Assembly (NCBI GenBank): GCA_022539475.1
Contig: VCMS01000167.1
Span: 122,411 to 166,806, forward strand
Reading direction: 5' to 3'
Source of the DNA: Gracilaria domingensis
Lineage: Eukaryota > Rhodophyta > Florideophyceae > Gracilariales > Gracilariaceae
DNA: 44,396 nt
This document shows, piece by piece, positions 19,101 to 30,066 of the stretch. The notes under the pieces are model-generated. The model was not told where the DNA came from. It saw only the letters and a list, made by a program, of their open reading frames with translations, and did no database searches. Each line of letters begins with the position of its first letter. Position 1 is the stretch's first letter. The position numbers and the translations under genes were made by a program.

Positions 19101-19551
19101 AGTGAAGTCACAGGGCACGAACAGATCGTATCTTCGCGTCTTGGGATTCTTTGATCGAGGTGTATCGGATCTACCGAAGCCGGAACCACTCCCGTGTGTT
19201 ACGCAATCCATGGCGGGATCAGATGAGAAGCACTCATTTTGAGTTGAACGCCCCCTCACATCATGGCTGCGCTTCCATCACCTAGAGACGGGGAGGGAAG
19301 CACGAGAACCGTGACACTGGCGTCGCACGGTCACACATCACCGCTACCGACCATGTAGTATCAAAAGATAAGCCTGTGACGGGTCGAAGCTCCATATATC
19401 GTGGTGTTAATCTGTCGAGTTCGTTGCGCAATGCCATCGATACCGCTAGACCCACTCATGGAGTACACAGCGCGGTGAACAACACAGCCCCGTCGGAGCC
19501 ACCTCAATCAAGTAAGGTTACCACCCGTGGCACGCAAAGGGCAGTACCTAG
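19101..19551. other. No gene seen
   Basis: Decayed sequence between the integrase C-terminus and MITE copy 3. It may be part of element 2's integrase tail. Nothing is recognisable. Confidence 0.35.
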
Positions 19552-19787
19552 CAAAACTCATTGTCATTGAATCATCATGCGGCGGTAAATGAAATTGATG
19601 CCTATCAATAAAATGTAAGGGCACTTTCGAGAAATTTAATTTTTTCAAAAAATCACACTCACGGAAATGACAGTGAAACAAAAACTTACTTATTTTTCAA
19701 TGACGTTGGTCATATTACCTTACTACACCAGTCAACTTGTATGCAAGTCTACTGAAAACCGTTTTAGTTTTACCTTAACGAGTTTTG
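19552..19787 (+). mobile_element. MITE-like repeat, copy 3
   Basis: Full ~236-bp copy, caaaactc...gagttttg, giving 8-bp perfect terminal inverted repeats. Flanks are cctag and cctgg, as at copy 2. It shares the internal blocks of copies 1 and 2 and the extra half missing from copy 1 (caatgacgttgg, ttaccttactacaccagtca). Confidence 0.87.
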
Positions 19788-20540
19788 CCTGGGAGTATCT
19801 GTGAAGACGGGCTTTCTGGAGGACACGAAACCGCCAGCGGTACACCAAGTCGAATTCGCCGACCGGTGCTGACCACACCGTGGTTTGGGGAACCGAGACG
19901 TCTTACTCACCGACGTCTTATGTTTAAAAAAGTCTTGGAAAGGTGAAGAATGAAGTATATATGTAGGAACCGTCGATAGTGCACCCACGTCGCGTGGCAG
20001 AAGGTTTGCAACGCACTCCAGTGTATAGCAACACGTCGTGTATCTTGCTGAAATATGGGAAGTGCAGCCGACGCGGGAAACTGCTGACACTAAGTCGTGT
20101 TCCAGAGCATCAAACCTGCAAGGCGCACTTTGTTCGTTCGCCAACTGCTGCCAAATGGGCACCTTTTAGGGTAACTAGTGGCCCACAAGTGCCATTGCCT
20201 AGCCAACCAGAAGTCCGCGATATGCACCGTGCTGGTTCAAACCTACTCCATGACGCGTGAGCGAGATCTTGTCAAGGACGATCCTACCGGAGATTAGGAG
20301 GAAGCTCGGATCCCCGACGTCACTGTTGAACGGTGGGAAGGTTAATTGTAACGAGCTGGAGCTCGTCGACCTCAAAGAGTAGAGTACGTCGAGAACAAGC
20401 TTTCAGATTGAAGATTGTTCGCTCCCTGCGGAAGCTGTGAGTAGTTCGCAGCACGGAACTCGGTGTGGGTCGTGACATATTAAGTCAAAGAGAAAACTAT
20501 CTGGACGCATCGGGCCTCCGCTACGTTATCCCAATAGTTG
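19788..20540. other. No gene seen
   Basis: Plus and minus frames of 90-130 codons overlap each other and show no motif. It lies between MITE copy 3 and the chromodomain fragment. Confidence 0.35.
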
Positions 20541-20741
20541 CGAATCCACAATAGGTCAAGGAGAGCAGTCGAAGACCGAGGTGTATCCGAAAGAGATGTG
20601 GTCGAACGTATAGTACGTCATGTAATGTACCCAGAGAAAACGGTACTGTACCAAGTGCGTTCGTATGGATGCTCCGCCGAGGAGGACTCCATTGAACCAT
20701 TCGAGCACGAACCCATGCCTAAGATCGTCGCATACCACTGA
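20541..20741 (+). pseudogene. Gypsy element 2: orphan chromodomain
   Basis: Reads VVERIVRHVMYPEKTVLYQV then RSYGCSAEEDSIEPFEHEP to a stop at 20739-20741. This is the chromodomain pattern (VE.I..H......YLVkW.Gy..eedtwEP...l). Chromodomains sit at the C-terminus of chromovirus integrases and guide insertion to marked heterochromatin. The usual aromatic Trp of KW is Ser here and W of TWEP is Ile, so the methyl-lysine cage is damaged. It probably belonged to the integrase piece at 18741-19100. Confidence 0.7.
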
Positions 20742-21157
20742 CGGCCGCGATCAGCGGTACCATCCAACATGAGCCAGCCGAGTTGGGATAAAACCGTTCC
20801 CGGTCAGAAGCTACGGACATAAGTGCGATTCGGAAGACTTAGGATGAAGAGTTGACCCCTTTTGTGTCGCGACGAAAGAAGAAGAAGGACCAGTGAAGTG
20901 GTGAAGACTAGTGAAAGTGAAGCAAAGAGAAAAGAAAGAAGAGCATACCGAATTTCGGGTTCTAACGACTAGTATTTTAAGTACCAGAAGCACTACGGCA
21001 GTGAATTACACCAGAAAAAACTGTTAAGAAGAAAGGAATCAGAAACTGATCAAGCTTGTGGAGATTGGGCAAGGAAGCAAAGCGAAACTTAGCACTAGAT
21101 CTTTTTACTATTTCTATCTTTATCTAAGGACTTAGTCCTCCAGCCATACTGGTCATT
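20742..21157. other. No gene seen; purine-rich tract
   Basis: Contains a strongly purine-rich plus-strand stretch (about 20868-20945). It could be a polypurine-tract-like region downstream of the chromodomain. No terminal repeat could be identified. Confidence 0.35.
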
Positions 21158-23163
21158 CTAAATATCCGAAGAAGAACCGGCACCGCCGTTAACGGAAGAA
21201 CCCTGTGCAGGGTGGGAAACGGCGTGAGACAGTATCTTTGCTATCCTGGTGAGATGGTTGGGAAAGATAGTTCCACCGTTCCGGAGATTGGCGCGCAACA
21301 TTGCAATGTTCGCTGGAGAATCTCTGGTAGCGAACGGATCTATCGGAGCCTGTAGGACCGATAGAATGGTAGTCGCTACGAGCCGGACCCAGCGTCGGAG
21401 CACTCGCTTGAGTTCGGACATTCAAACTCACAGGAGCTTGAGTTACACCACCACTGTTGCGCAACACCCGGTTCGCCGACGGTAGGTAGTTCACCAACTT
21501 CTGGTTCATCTCGGCTATCGCTCCTGCAGCTTCTCCACTTGTATCCATATTCGGATCATCCAGATCCACTGGGTCGACCAAGTTGTCACTGAACATGAAC
21601 CCCATTGGGTGACCATCAGAAATTGATCTTGGCTCGATGGCCACCCACTCTGCTCACGCGTTGGTAGTCTTCGTACCTCCCTCGGGACGTAAAAGAAGAA
21701 GACGAACGCGGTGGTATGTCTCCTACCTGGGGAGCAGTCGTAATCACGGAGAGGATTCTTCCCGCGTTGCGAACGGGGGACCGTTTCCAATCGACTTCAT
21801 CTATAAAACCAAGAACATAATGGATTTCGTCCAGGTTCTCTTCTCATCCCAAAAGGATGTGCAAAATCAGCGAGCGGATAATGCTGCGAAGCATCGGAGG
21901 GATATGCCACACACAATAGTTGTCGTAGGCTTCCGAGAGAAGATACGCTGCTACGCGTGCTGCCCACTCGCCGGCAACGAGACCCCGAGATCCTGAATGC
22001 GAATCGTTGATCAATCAGGAGCCGATTTAACTCAAGAAGAAGGGCGTTCAGCAAAACACCCTTTCAGTACTTTCGAATCACATCACCATTGTGGTCTAGA
22101 AGGAAACCGCCCAAAGAAGGCTTGCGTTCTGTACCTCTCAGTCTCCAAGTTCGGGCACGGAATGAGATACCCATGATGGGAGCGTACTTCCATTCAAACC
22201 GAATACGGTTGACAAACGCACCGTCTGAAGTGTTTTTTCGGAAGAAACCGAACGCCGAGCGGAGTATCGGCCGAATCCAGCACAACATCATCCTCGATGT
22301 ATTCGGACCAATACCAGGATACCAAGCGTAGCTTAACGACGATAACTTTTCGCGGTATCGGAATTCACCGGAGGTACGGTTGAACGGCATGTCGAAACCG
22401 TATGACGGTAGAAAGAGATGCTCGAGGCGCACTCGAAAGAGTCGCTTGTGAGCTAACTTCGCGTGCTCCGCACGCGCGACGTTCAGGTTCTCACCCTCGC
22501 AGGTAGCATATCGCAGGAGCATCGCCTTAATCGCTACACGAGCTTGCCGTTCTGTGAGCTGAGCCACAACCAGTGAAAGACCGTTTGGTAGGAAGCCGTT
22601 ATGGGTCTACGACTCTAATAGTGTGTCATAGTTGACAGCTACCGGATGCAACCACGGTGCTTGCTCGAACGCAAGCCCATCGCGGAGTCAATCGCGCACA
22701 ACGAGTGATTTCTTCGATATCTAACCAGTTTGGTTTGCCATGACCGGCATCGTCTTAGCGGAATTAAAAGGGGAACATTCAAAGAAACCATCGGTTGAGA
22801 CTAAGACAGCGGCTTGGTCGCGAAACCCAGATGAGGGTGGTTCGATGCGCTCGCATGACTCGGCGGGTGATGCGAGAACTCATTCGGGTTCATCAAATTC
22901 GTGTCCGATACAGTACTATGATATAATGTTGATGTTGGGATACTTTTTTTGTTTAAGAATGTATCGCGCTCGCGAGAAGCGGAAACCGTGCAGTCGGTAA
23001 CACTCATCGCTGTCACGTACTTACGTACTCGCCCCCCGAACAAAACTTCTACCTCGAAGAATTTCTCGGCTCCAAGGAGGGCGAGATGTATAGCAACGCG
23101 AATCGCTTGGTAATGGGACGATGTGAGCCGTATAGTCAGGGTTGAGTATAGGGAGATGCGCAC
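21158..23163 (-). pseudogene. Long unrecognised decayed coding region (~650 codons' worth)
   Basis: On the minus strand, protein-like frames follow each other from ~23163 to ~21189, with roughly six frame changes and a few stops. Sections with ordinary globular composition occur at 23163-22801 (AIRVAIHLALLGAEKFFEVE), 22567-22064 (ERQARVAIKAMLLRYATCEG, YAWYPGIGPN), ~21990-21680 (EWAARVAAYLLSEAYDNY in another frame) and 21644-21189, which ends in a Ser/Pro/Gly-rich tail. A single large protein with a disordered C-terminus is the simplest reading. No family is recognised; a capsid-like protein from an integrated virus or retroelement is possible but unproven. Confidence 0.45.
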
Positions 23164-24500
23164 TCAAGTTATGAGGTGGACCCAATTTTGACGGTTACCT
23201 TTGGAAGGCTTTCCCACATTTTTAACTGTAAACAAGAGGGCAATTTCTGGCTGTTACCGGTAGGTCGACGCGTGTATGACATGGCTGTGGGTAAAAAATA
23301 CTGGACTATAGGTCGTGTATCTGAGGTCCCTGAGAGGCACTAGCCACGTTTACGGACCCCTGAGGGTGTACACTACGTTTACACAGTTGGTTAGCAAACC
23401 TCGTTAGGTGAGCGCGATCTCGTGCACGCGAGCACCTTTGTAAAGTCAACTCGAGCACTCCCAAGTGCACTCTTCGTCGGGTAGCGCTCTCCTGAGTGTA
23501 CTCTACACTAGTGAGGTTCTGGCGCAAACTGCCTACGTGGGTTATCACTCTCACAAGTATAACTGTGTCTGATCAAGGTGGTCCTACTCTCTCGGTACCC
23601 TTGAGAACAATTTTTCGTTGATGTTGAGACTTGCCAGTAATACCGAGAAGGTATGACACTACATTACGAAGTGAACCGACTCTGCATAGCGTTTAGCCGT
23701 GGTTACGGGACCCCTTGCACTATCGCTGGAGGATCTAGCCGCGCTCCGGACACAGTGCCGAGGGGGGCCTAATCGTCGCGTGTGGGCGTTGGTTGTTTGT
23801 TCCTGTTTCTTGTTGCGTGGCGCTTCCGCTCCCGAGATTACACCTGTCATTGGTTACTACTCATCGTCGCCGATACTACTCCATTTCCGGAGTTTCTCGT
23901 TGCCTTACGGACGGCTTGACCTAGCATCTCTGTAGGTATATCCAGCAGCCAATTCGGCTTTACACTCGAGTTACGACCCGAGTTGCGGGGCTACAGAGGG
24001 CTCTGTCGCTGGTCTCCGATCTCTCACGAGAGCAGACCTTCGGACAGTCTGGTGGGTTTCCTTCTCCCGAGTTATCCCCACTTTATAGTTCGTTCGAAAT
24101 CTCTATCTCCAAGGGTTTTCGAGATCTTCGATGTCCATCTGACATGGTGAGCGACAACTGGAAGCAGGTTCGTTAAAGTATCTACATCTATAATGATGTT
24201 GTTCGGAAGAGAGCGAATGAAGTACAACATTCAAGCATGATTAGGAGGAGCCAGAGCGCTCTTTATCGCGCTGCCTTCACTACATAGAGGTACTGGATTC
24301 AGCCCGAGCGCCCGGAAGCCGACGCGGAGAGGCTCATGAAACGCTCGATCGGCAAGATGAGCAACTATCTGAAGGTTAGGTAACCACTAAGGACGGGAGT
24401 GGCCAGGCTGGTCGGGGGAGTGGACTGTACTAGTGCCGACAGAGGTACCGTGTGCACTCGTAGTTCTCTGCGGCCACCATCATTTTATCCTCAGCACCAA
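23164..24500. other. No gene seen
   Basis: 1.3 kb without a convincing gene. Frames of 60-90 codons occur on both strands without motifs. It might be the 5' part of the decayed region that ends at 23163. Confidence 0.4.
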
Positions 24501-24504
24501 ATAG

Positions 24505-25449
24505 GTCTCCGCCAGCCACGTGCTGGTTCTGGAGAGGGCTGGTGCTCTGCACCTCCGGGTCATAGACATCACAACACTGGTGGGCACCCCATTTGTAGAG
24601 CTAAAGGTGAAAGAGCAAGATGTTCTAATACAATCACTTCGAGAGGCACTGAAGCGAGAAGCAACACGGCGGGAGCGTGATTCGCACAGGGGAAGGAAAA
24701 GATACGAGATTGATGTGAGCGACGCGTATGTAGGGGTAGCGAAGACAGCATATGAGTCCATACTGCGATACGCGAAAGACCAGACAAGGGAATTGTGCTT
24801 CGAGATGAGTTCACCGGCGAGAAACTGGGGGAATCGAAGTGAGACACTCGGAGCTGAGACTGAGTACAGTGTCCTGGTCGTTGATGGGAAAGAGATTGTT
24901 CCACGCTGTCCAATGGAGGTCGCGATGGAGATAAGGGCGTATACTCCATCGATTCGTGGTACGGGTCATAACTTGCTGATGCAAATCGTGGAGAAGGATG
25001 TAATGAAACCTCGTTGGGAATCCATCCGGGTGATGAAGATGGAAGAAGACTGCTTCAGACAGCTGACCAGCGACATGTGCTTACGGAAGAGGTTGAAGCA
25101 GGCCTTGAGCGATGCGGTGGGCGTTCGAAAACGCCATGCGAAGGAGAAGTTGTTGATGGGGCTAGGGTATGACATGTTGGTGAAGACACCATCTCATGAG
25201 AGGGAGAGGAGCATATACCTAAGACAAGCGGAGGAACTACAGAAGAAGCTTCTTCCGCTAGATGCAAAAGGGTGTGAGATTCTCTCCACATGGTGAACAT
25301 CCAAAAGAGAGGACATATCATTTTCCGGGTTCAAAATCCGTGGCGAAGAGAACAAGCCGCAAGACTTGCTGTTTAGAAACGTTCTAAGCCTACAGGTCTT
25401 ACGGGAGTTTCTGGGTTACGATGTGAACCAAAATGGATTCAAGAAATGA
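24505..25449 (+). pseudogene. Unrecognised ORF A, one internal TGA, overlaps ORF B
   Basis: The frame opens after a TAG at 24502 and is coding-like from ~24600 (basic, helical: ELKVKEQDVLIQSLREALKR). It runs to TGA at 25294-25296, then continues in frame (ISFSGFKIRGEENKPQDLLF, LREFLGYDVNQNGFKK) to TGA at 25447-25449. There is no early in-frame ATG, so the N-terminus is lost, spliced from elsewhere or cut. It overlaps the ATG of ORF B by 17 bases in another frame. The family is not recognised. Confidence 0.45.
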
Positions 25450-26032
25450 GGGAGACAAGGACCCAGTGGATGGCACAATAGTGCAGTTGGCGCGTCTAGA
25501 CGCTTTGATTGCGCAGTTGGCGCGTCTAGACGCTTGAATTGCGTCAGTGGTTCGAGCTACAGAGTTTGAAGGAGAGCGGGGGGGTAAAAGGCAGGTGTTG
25601 CTCTCCCACCTTTTCGGAAAGTATGTTGCACAGGCGTTAGAAAGTATACTGATGGCTGTACGAATGAAAATGGAGCAAAAGTTTGGAACGAAGTTCAGGA
25701 ACGACTCAATGGCTCAAGATCCACCCCATGGAAATGAAGACCGTGTGGGAACTGTGGCATACTGGATACCGTCTAAGAAGAAGCTATACCTAGCTGTTCG
25801 AGAAGATGTATTCATGGAAGAGATTACGGAACATCTTGGAGCCGTATTGGATTGCTATATTGGGTATTGTGACCCACGGGATCGCGTATACTCCCCTATA
25901 AGAGCAATCGATCAAATCCGAGATAATAATGTGATCGATTGTAATCCGAATGTCTGGGAACAAAGTAGAGAACGAGATGGGGGAGGCGTGGACGATGAGC
26001 AAGAGATGGAAGACGATGAGGAGAATATCTAA
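25433..26032 (+). pseudogene. Unrecognised ORF B with a 10-residue repeat and an internal TGA
   Basis: ATG at 25433 opens a frame in which a 30-bp unit is repeated in tandem (25484 and 25514), encoding QLARLDALIA twice, a short amphipathic coiled-coil-like stretch. A TGA at 25535-25537 interrupts the second unit. Beyond it the frame is open to 26032 and encodes ~165 residues: a basic helical part (LLSHLFGKYVAQALESILMA), a globular middle (VGTVAYWIPSKKKLYLAV) and a very acidic end (EQEMEDDEENI). The family is not recognised. It lies tail to tail with the Plavaka-like transposase relic. Confidence 0.45.
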
Positions 26033-26060
26033 AGTACATGAACAGTGTATGTTAAGAATG

Positions 26061-29000
26061 TTACGTAGTACGAGTATGATGAATGTGGGCTCGAGGGTTA
26101 CGATAGAATCTGTTAATGTAGAAACGATGTAATGGCCAGTGAAGGGGAGGTAGAAATGGTCGGGCAGGGTAGTTTTGGCGAATGACGTGTATGAAGTCTT
26201 TGATTGAGGAGAACGGGATAAGCCCGAACCAAGGAGAGACCGTAGCAGAACGACGTTTCATCCTTGATGTACTTGGATGCACGGTGTGATCATGCTCGTC
26301 GTCGGTGGCCTAACGGAGTGATATACGGTTCAGAGTTTCATCCACGTTATCCAAGGGCTCTGTCACTTCGAAGAAACGAACGAAAGCGAGCTCCGATTCA
26401 GAGTTATCTAAGGTCTTGTCTCTGACGCGAAGCAATACAAATACTTTGCATACCCACGCTGTGGAAAACGTACAGTTGGGAGGGGGTGTCCCGTGCACGA
26501 GAACCGTGGAGAACTTAGACAACTTGGAAGGTCCGAAGGAGGTCGTAGCGAAGATGCGTTCACATAGTTGTACATCGGGCCTCCTCAGTCTTATGCATCG
26601 AAGACCCCGATCGTAATCATCGACAGAGGGGCAGAAGTCGCTAAGAACGTATGCAGAATTAACGACAGTGAGTTTAATGTCCTGAGGGTTCTTCAGCTGT
26701 TAAATATTTTCTACACAAAGAGTGCGGAAGGAGGTGAGAGCGTCGCGAGATATTTGGTTGATGAACTGCAGTGTGTTTGTCGAGAAAAGTTCTGCCAGAG
26801 CCGAAGAAGATACATGTGGATGCGATCGTAGGTACTTGTCAGCTGTGATGATGTCAAAGAGTGAGAAGGAGTTACGGTCGCAAACCATGGCCGGAAAGTG
26901 GTTGATGGAAGGGGTGCGAGAGTTGGAGGAGACAGAGAAGTGACTTCTGACCAAAAGGGATTGCAAATAGTCCTGCGACTATTGAATGGCGTTCACCGTT
27001 TCCTTATGATCTGTAGTTCGCCTTCGAGAAGTTCGACGATAGTGGTTCTTGAAGAGAAGATGAGCATGTTCGTACACGCCTGCATCGCCGAAGTGCAGGC
27101 CTCCGTATCGCCGTATGTCTGGAATAATGTGATCAAGGAGGTGGAACTTAAGAGTACGAAAGTTGGAGGCTTGGTACGGGCCGAGAATGGAGACTGTGTG
27201 AAACTTGAAGTTCTTGATCATAGTTTCCAACGCATCTATGCGGTGCTCCGCCCATTCTGGAGTGGTATTGTAGCGAAGGACGTTGTTGACAAGGTCAATG
27301 TAAGATGTGAAAACGGTGGTAATAGGGGCGGAGGATTCCTCACCACAACAGCGGTCAAAGAAAGCGCCAATGAAAGGGAAGACCATGTCAAGGAAACGGT
27401 AGTCCTTGGCTTCCAACATACCCCTGATGCCGTCTGTCGTGAAGAAACCGTTGAGAGATTTTCCTTTTTCGGATGTGGAGAAGTCTATATGAAGTCCGGG
27501 TGCCGGATAAGAGCGCTCAATGTCGGCGAGAATGGCGTTGGCGTGGCTTAGAATAGAAGTTCGAACGGTCTTGAAAGACCTCGGGTTTCCCTGAGAACCA
27601 ACAAAAGTGTGAAGCGAATCGGACTTGAGGCGTTCAATCGAGGCGAGTTTGATGAGTTTGGAGATTCCGATATGAAAGTTATGAAGGGGCTCGAAGGAGA
27701 AGATTAAGTAGGGAGTGAGTAGCTCGGAGACACTGAGCATAGGGAATGATTCGAGAAAGGACGTGTAAGTGGATAAGGAGGTGGTTTGGAGTAGTCGAAC
27801 AGCTTCATTTTTCAGGATCCTTGCCACTCGAGGTCTGCGAGAGAGCAGAGACTGTTCAGCGCCGGCAGGTAGATCTTGGTGTTTCTTTCTCGTTGCAGAG
27901 GTGTGGGATACAGTTCGCTCGTTGCGAATGGAATGATAGACGTTGAGATGTGAACGAGGGATAAGGCATCTATGACAGGGTTTGTTTGGTTTCGTGCCGT
28001 GGAGGACAGCGAGAATGTCCTTTGCTTCGAGAATGTCAGCGCTATAGTTAGCGATGATGGGATGGCACTGACGAAGGACTCCCTTGGCATCTCTGAAGGG
28101 GAAGCCTTTTTTGCATATGTCGTACAGAGGTTTGAGGATAGTTTCCAAGGACTTCTGGACGAGCTCCATGCGCACAACGCGAGTTATGTTCGACAACAAG
28201 GCGCCAATTTCCAAAGAGTCGGTGTCGGTGGAGGAAGAATCGGGGGAGAAGGATGTAAAGGAAGTGGGAATGTAGCCGACGAGAGTGTGGTGGTGTGTGA
28301 TACATTTTCTGCGGAAAGAGTCCTTGAAGTTGAGAAACGTAATATGGAGGGGGTATGATGTGACAGAGGAGTGTTTTAGCGTGGTGGAGGACTTATCGGA
28401 GTAAAGTTGAAGCATGCCGATGAAGGAGTCTATACCAGTAGTGGTGGGATCATGCCAGATGACTCCTGGGTTTGGAGAATGTGCGATGTGCTTTTTCAGA
28501 GCGGAAACGACGTCATGTCCGAGTTTGGAGGCCATGAGATGCGCGAATGCGTCGGTTTCTGTGCGGGAGGCGTGGTGAATTGGGTGAAAGAAGGAGTTCT
28601 CATGGGATGCTAGCCGAAGTTGTTGTTGAAGGACTTGAATGGGGCCCTTGACATAGAGGGTGGCAGAGAACTGACGGTCGTTATCGTGAATGGTGGTGGA
28701 GGTGAAGCCCATGGAGCTCACGGTATCTTCAAAGATTTTGGAGTGTAGTTTGAGACACTCAGAAGCGGAGGTGATGGAAGTTTGGAAAAGAGAGGGGGGA
28801 AAGTTGGACTGCCTGAGAATGTTGAGAAGCTCGTCTGCGGAGCGCTTTCCAAGTTTCGTGGCGATGAAGGAAATGTATGTGACGAGATTGTGAATGTCAT
28901 CAGTTGGAGCATGCGGAGAGAGGGCATGACCGGAACCTACGGACAGGGACTGAGAATTGAATGGGGGTTGTGGTGTAGCTAAATGTGCTGCGTCAGAAGA

Positions 29001-29274
29001 ACGTACGGAGATAGAGAGCTGCTGTTCTTCATACGGTTCGTCAGTGGCGAGTGCTACATTATCGGAGGGGCGGTTGGAGGGAGAAGAGAGAGGGGGTTTT
29101 GTACTGCTGAGTCGGCGACGTTTCGTTCGGGGGGGGGAAGAGGGAACCGCGGGGGGCCGTAGGAGTGAGAAAAGAGTTTGGGTCATGCCGGTGGCTGCAT
29201 CGTTTCTGATGTTGCGCAAGGGAGACGATAGAGTCTGTGTGAAAGGCGCAGCGGGGGAAGCAACATATGTACAT
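26061..29274 (-). pseudogene. Plavaka-like (CACTA-type) transposase, almost full length, broken
   Basis: Starts at ATG 29274 with a C2H2/HC-type finger (CAFHTDSIVSLAQHQKRC), then changes frame near a run of nine G (29129-29137). The main frame (29219-26979) carries the domain shared with the transposase at 1-972, the YSDK block, a YPLHITF..F block, CHPIIANYSADI, and KPCHRCLIP. These are in Plavaka order. Near the second catalytic site it has FEPLHNFHIG, where the family usually has Asp before LH, so that acid may be Glu here. VYEHAHLLFKNHYRR likely supplies the third acid. A TAG at 26979-26981 interrupts it; the same frame continues to 26697. Two more frames (26522-26310, 26282-26061) supply the C-terminal blocks ELAFVRFFEV and SPWFGLIPFSSI. 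Such transposases cut and paste their element. This copy is inactive. Confidence 0.75.
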
Positions 29275-30066
29275 GATGAAGTAGGGCGGGGAGATGGGGG
29301 GTGGGGGGGAGGAGGCGGTTGGGTGGAACGTTGGAGGTGAGGAGCGGAGGTCTAAGGTGCAGTGTTTCAACTTGTAGTTGCAACTTGTAAGAAATTGTTG
29401 CCGTACCGTGTGGGGGATAATATAAAGAGAGTCGAATCGGCGCCATGCACGTGATGGTTTACGTACATCACGATATGATATGGGTACGTCGAGGAGAGAA
29501 GGAAGTGTAAAAAACTGAAAACATTCCTAAATTTTTGAGCCGATACTTTGCGGCCGGCGTGAAGTCTACACTAGATTTGGATAGTGTTGCACTGGAGAAG
29601 TCAGGAAAGTGCCATGGCATGGGCCTGACCAGTGCGATGCGATCTCTGATCATGGCACTTCTCTGCGACACAATATCTTCCAGATCTTGCGAGTTCCCTA
29701 CAGGTACGTGAAATACGTAACGGTTTAGACTCTTACTGCGATCTTATTTGTTGCTGACCTAGTTCGATGCGAGCGATGTACGAATTAGGTGAGCGAGCTC
29801 ATTCGGGTGGTCCACCAACGGACCACATGGGAAGCCCAGAACCTAGAACACTAGCAATTGTGGAGGACTGGAAGTACGGTTCTGCCATCTTTCATACTTG
29901 CTAGTTTTAGATGTCTAGTATCAAAAACATAGCATACTTTGGCACACCTCGGAATCATTCATTAGTCGTAGTTTTCTCTAGTTTTTCTTCCGAATGGAAA
30001 GTACAGAAAGTGCAATTTAACATATGAAAAACTAGCATTTCGAAACTAGCATTTTTGGACTGCTAA
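29275..30066. other. Transposase upstream region and spacer, no gene seen
   Basis: Holds the 5' region of the transposase element and then AT-rich spacer. Near its right end aactagca occurs at 30030 and 30044, a partial copy at 30065, and once inverted near 29883. The retroelement RT fragment begins directly after this cluster. Confidence 0.5.
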
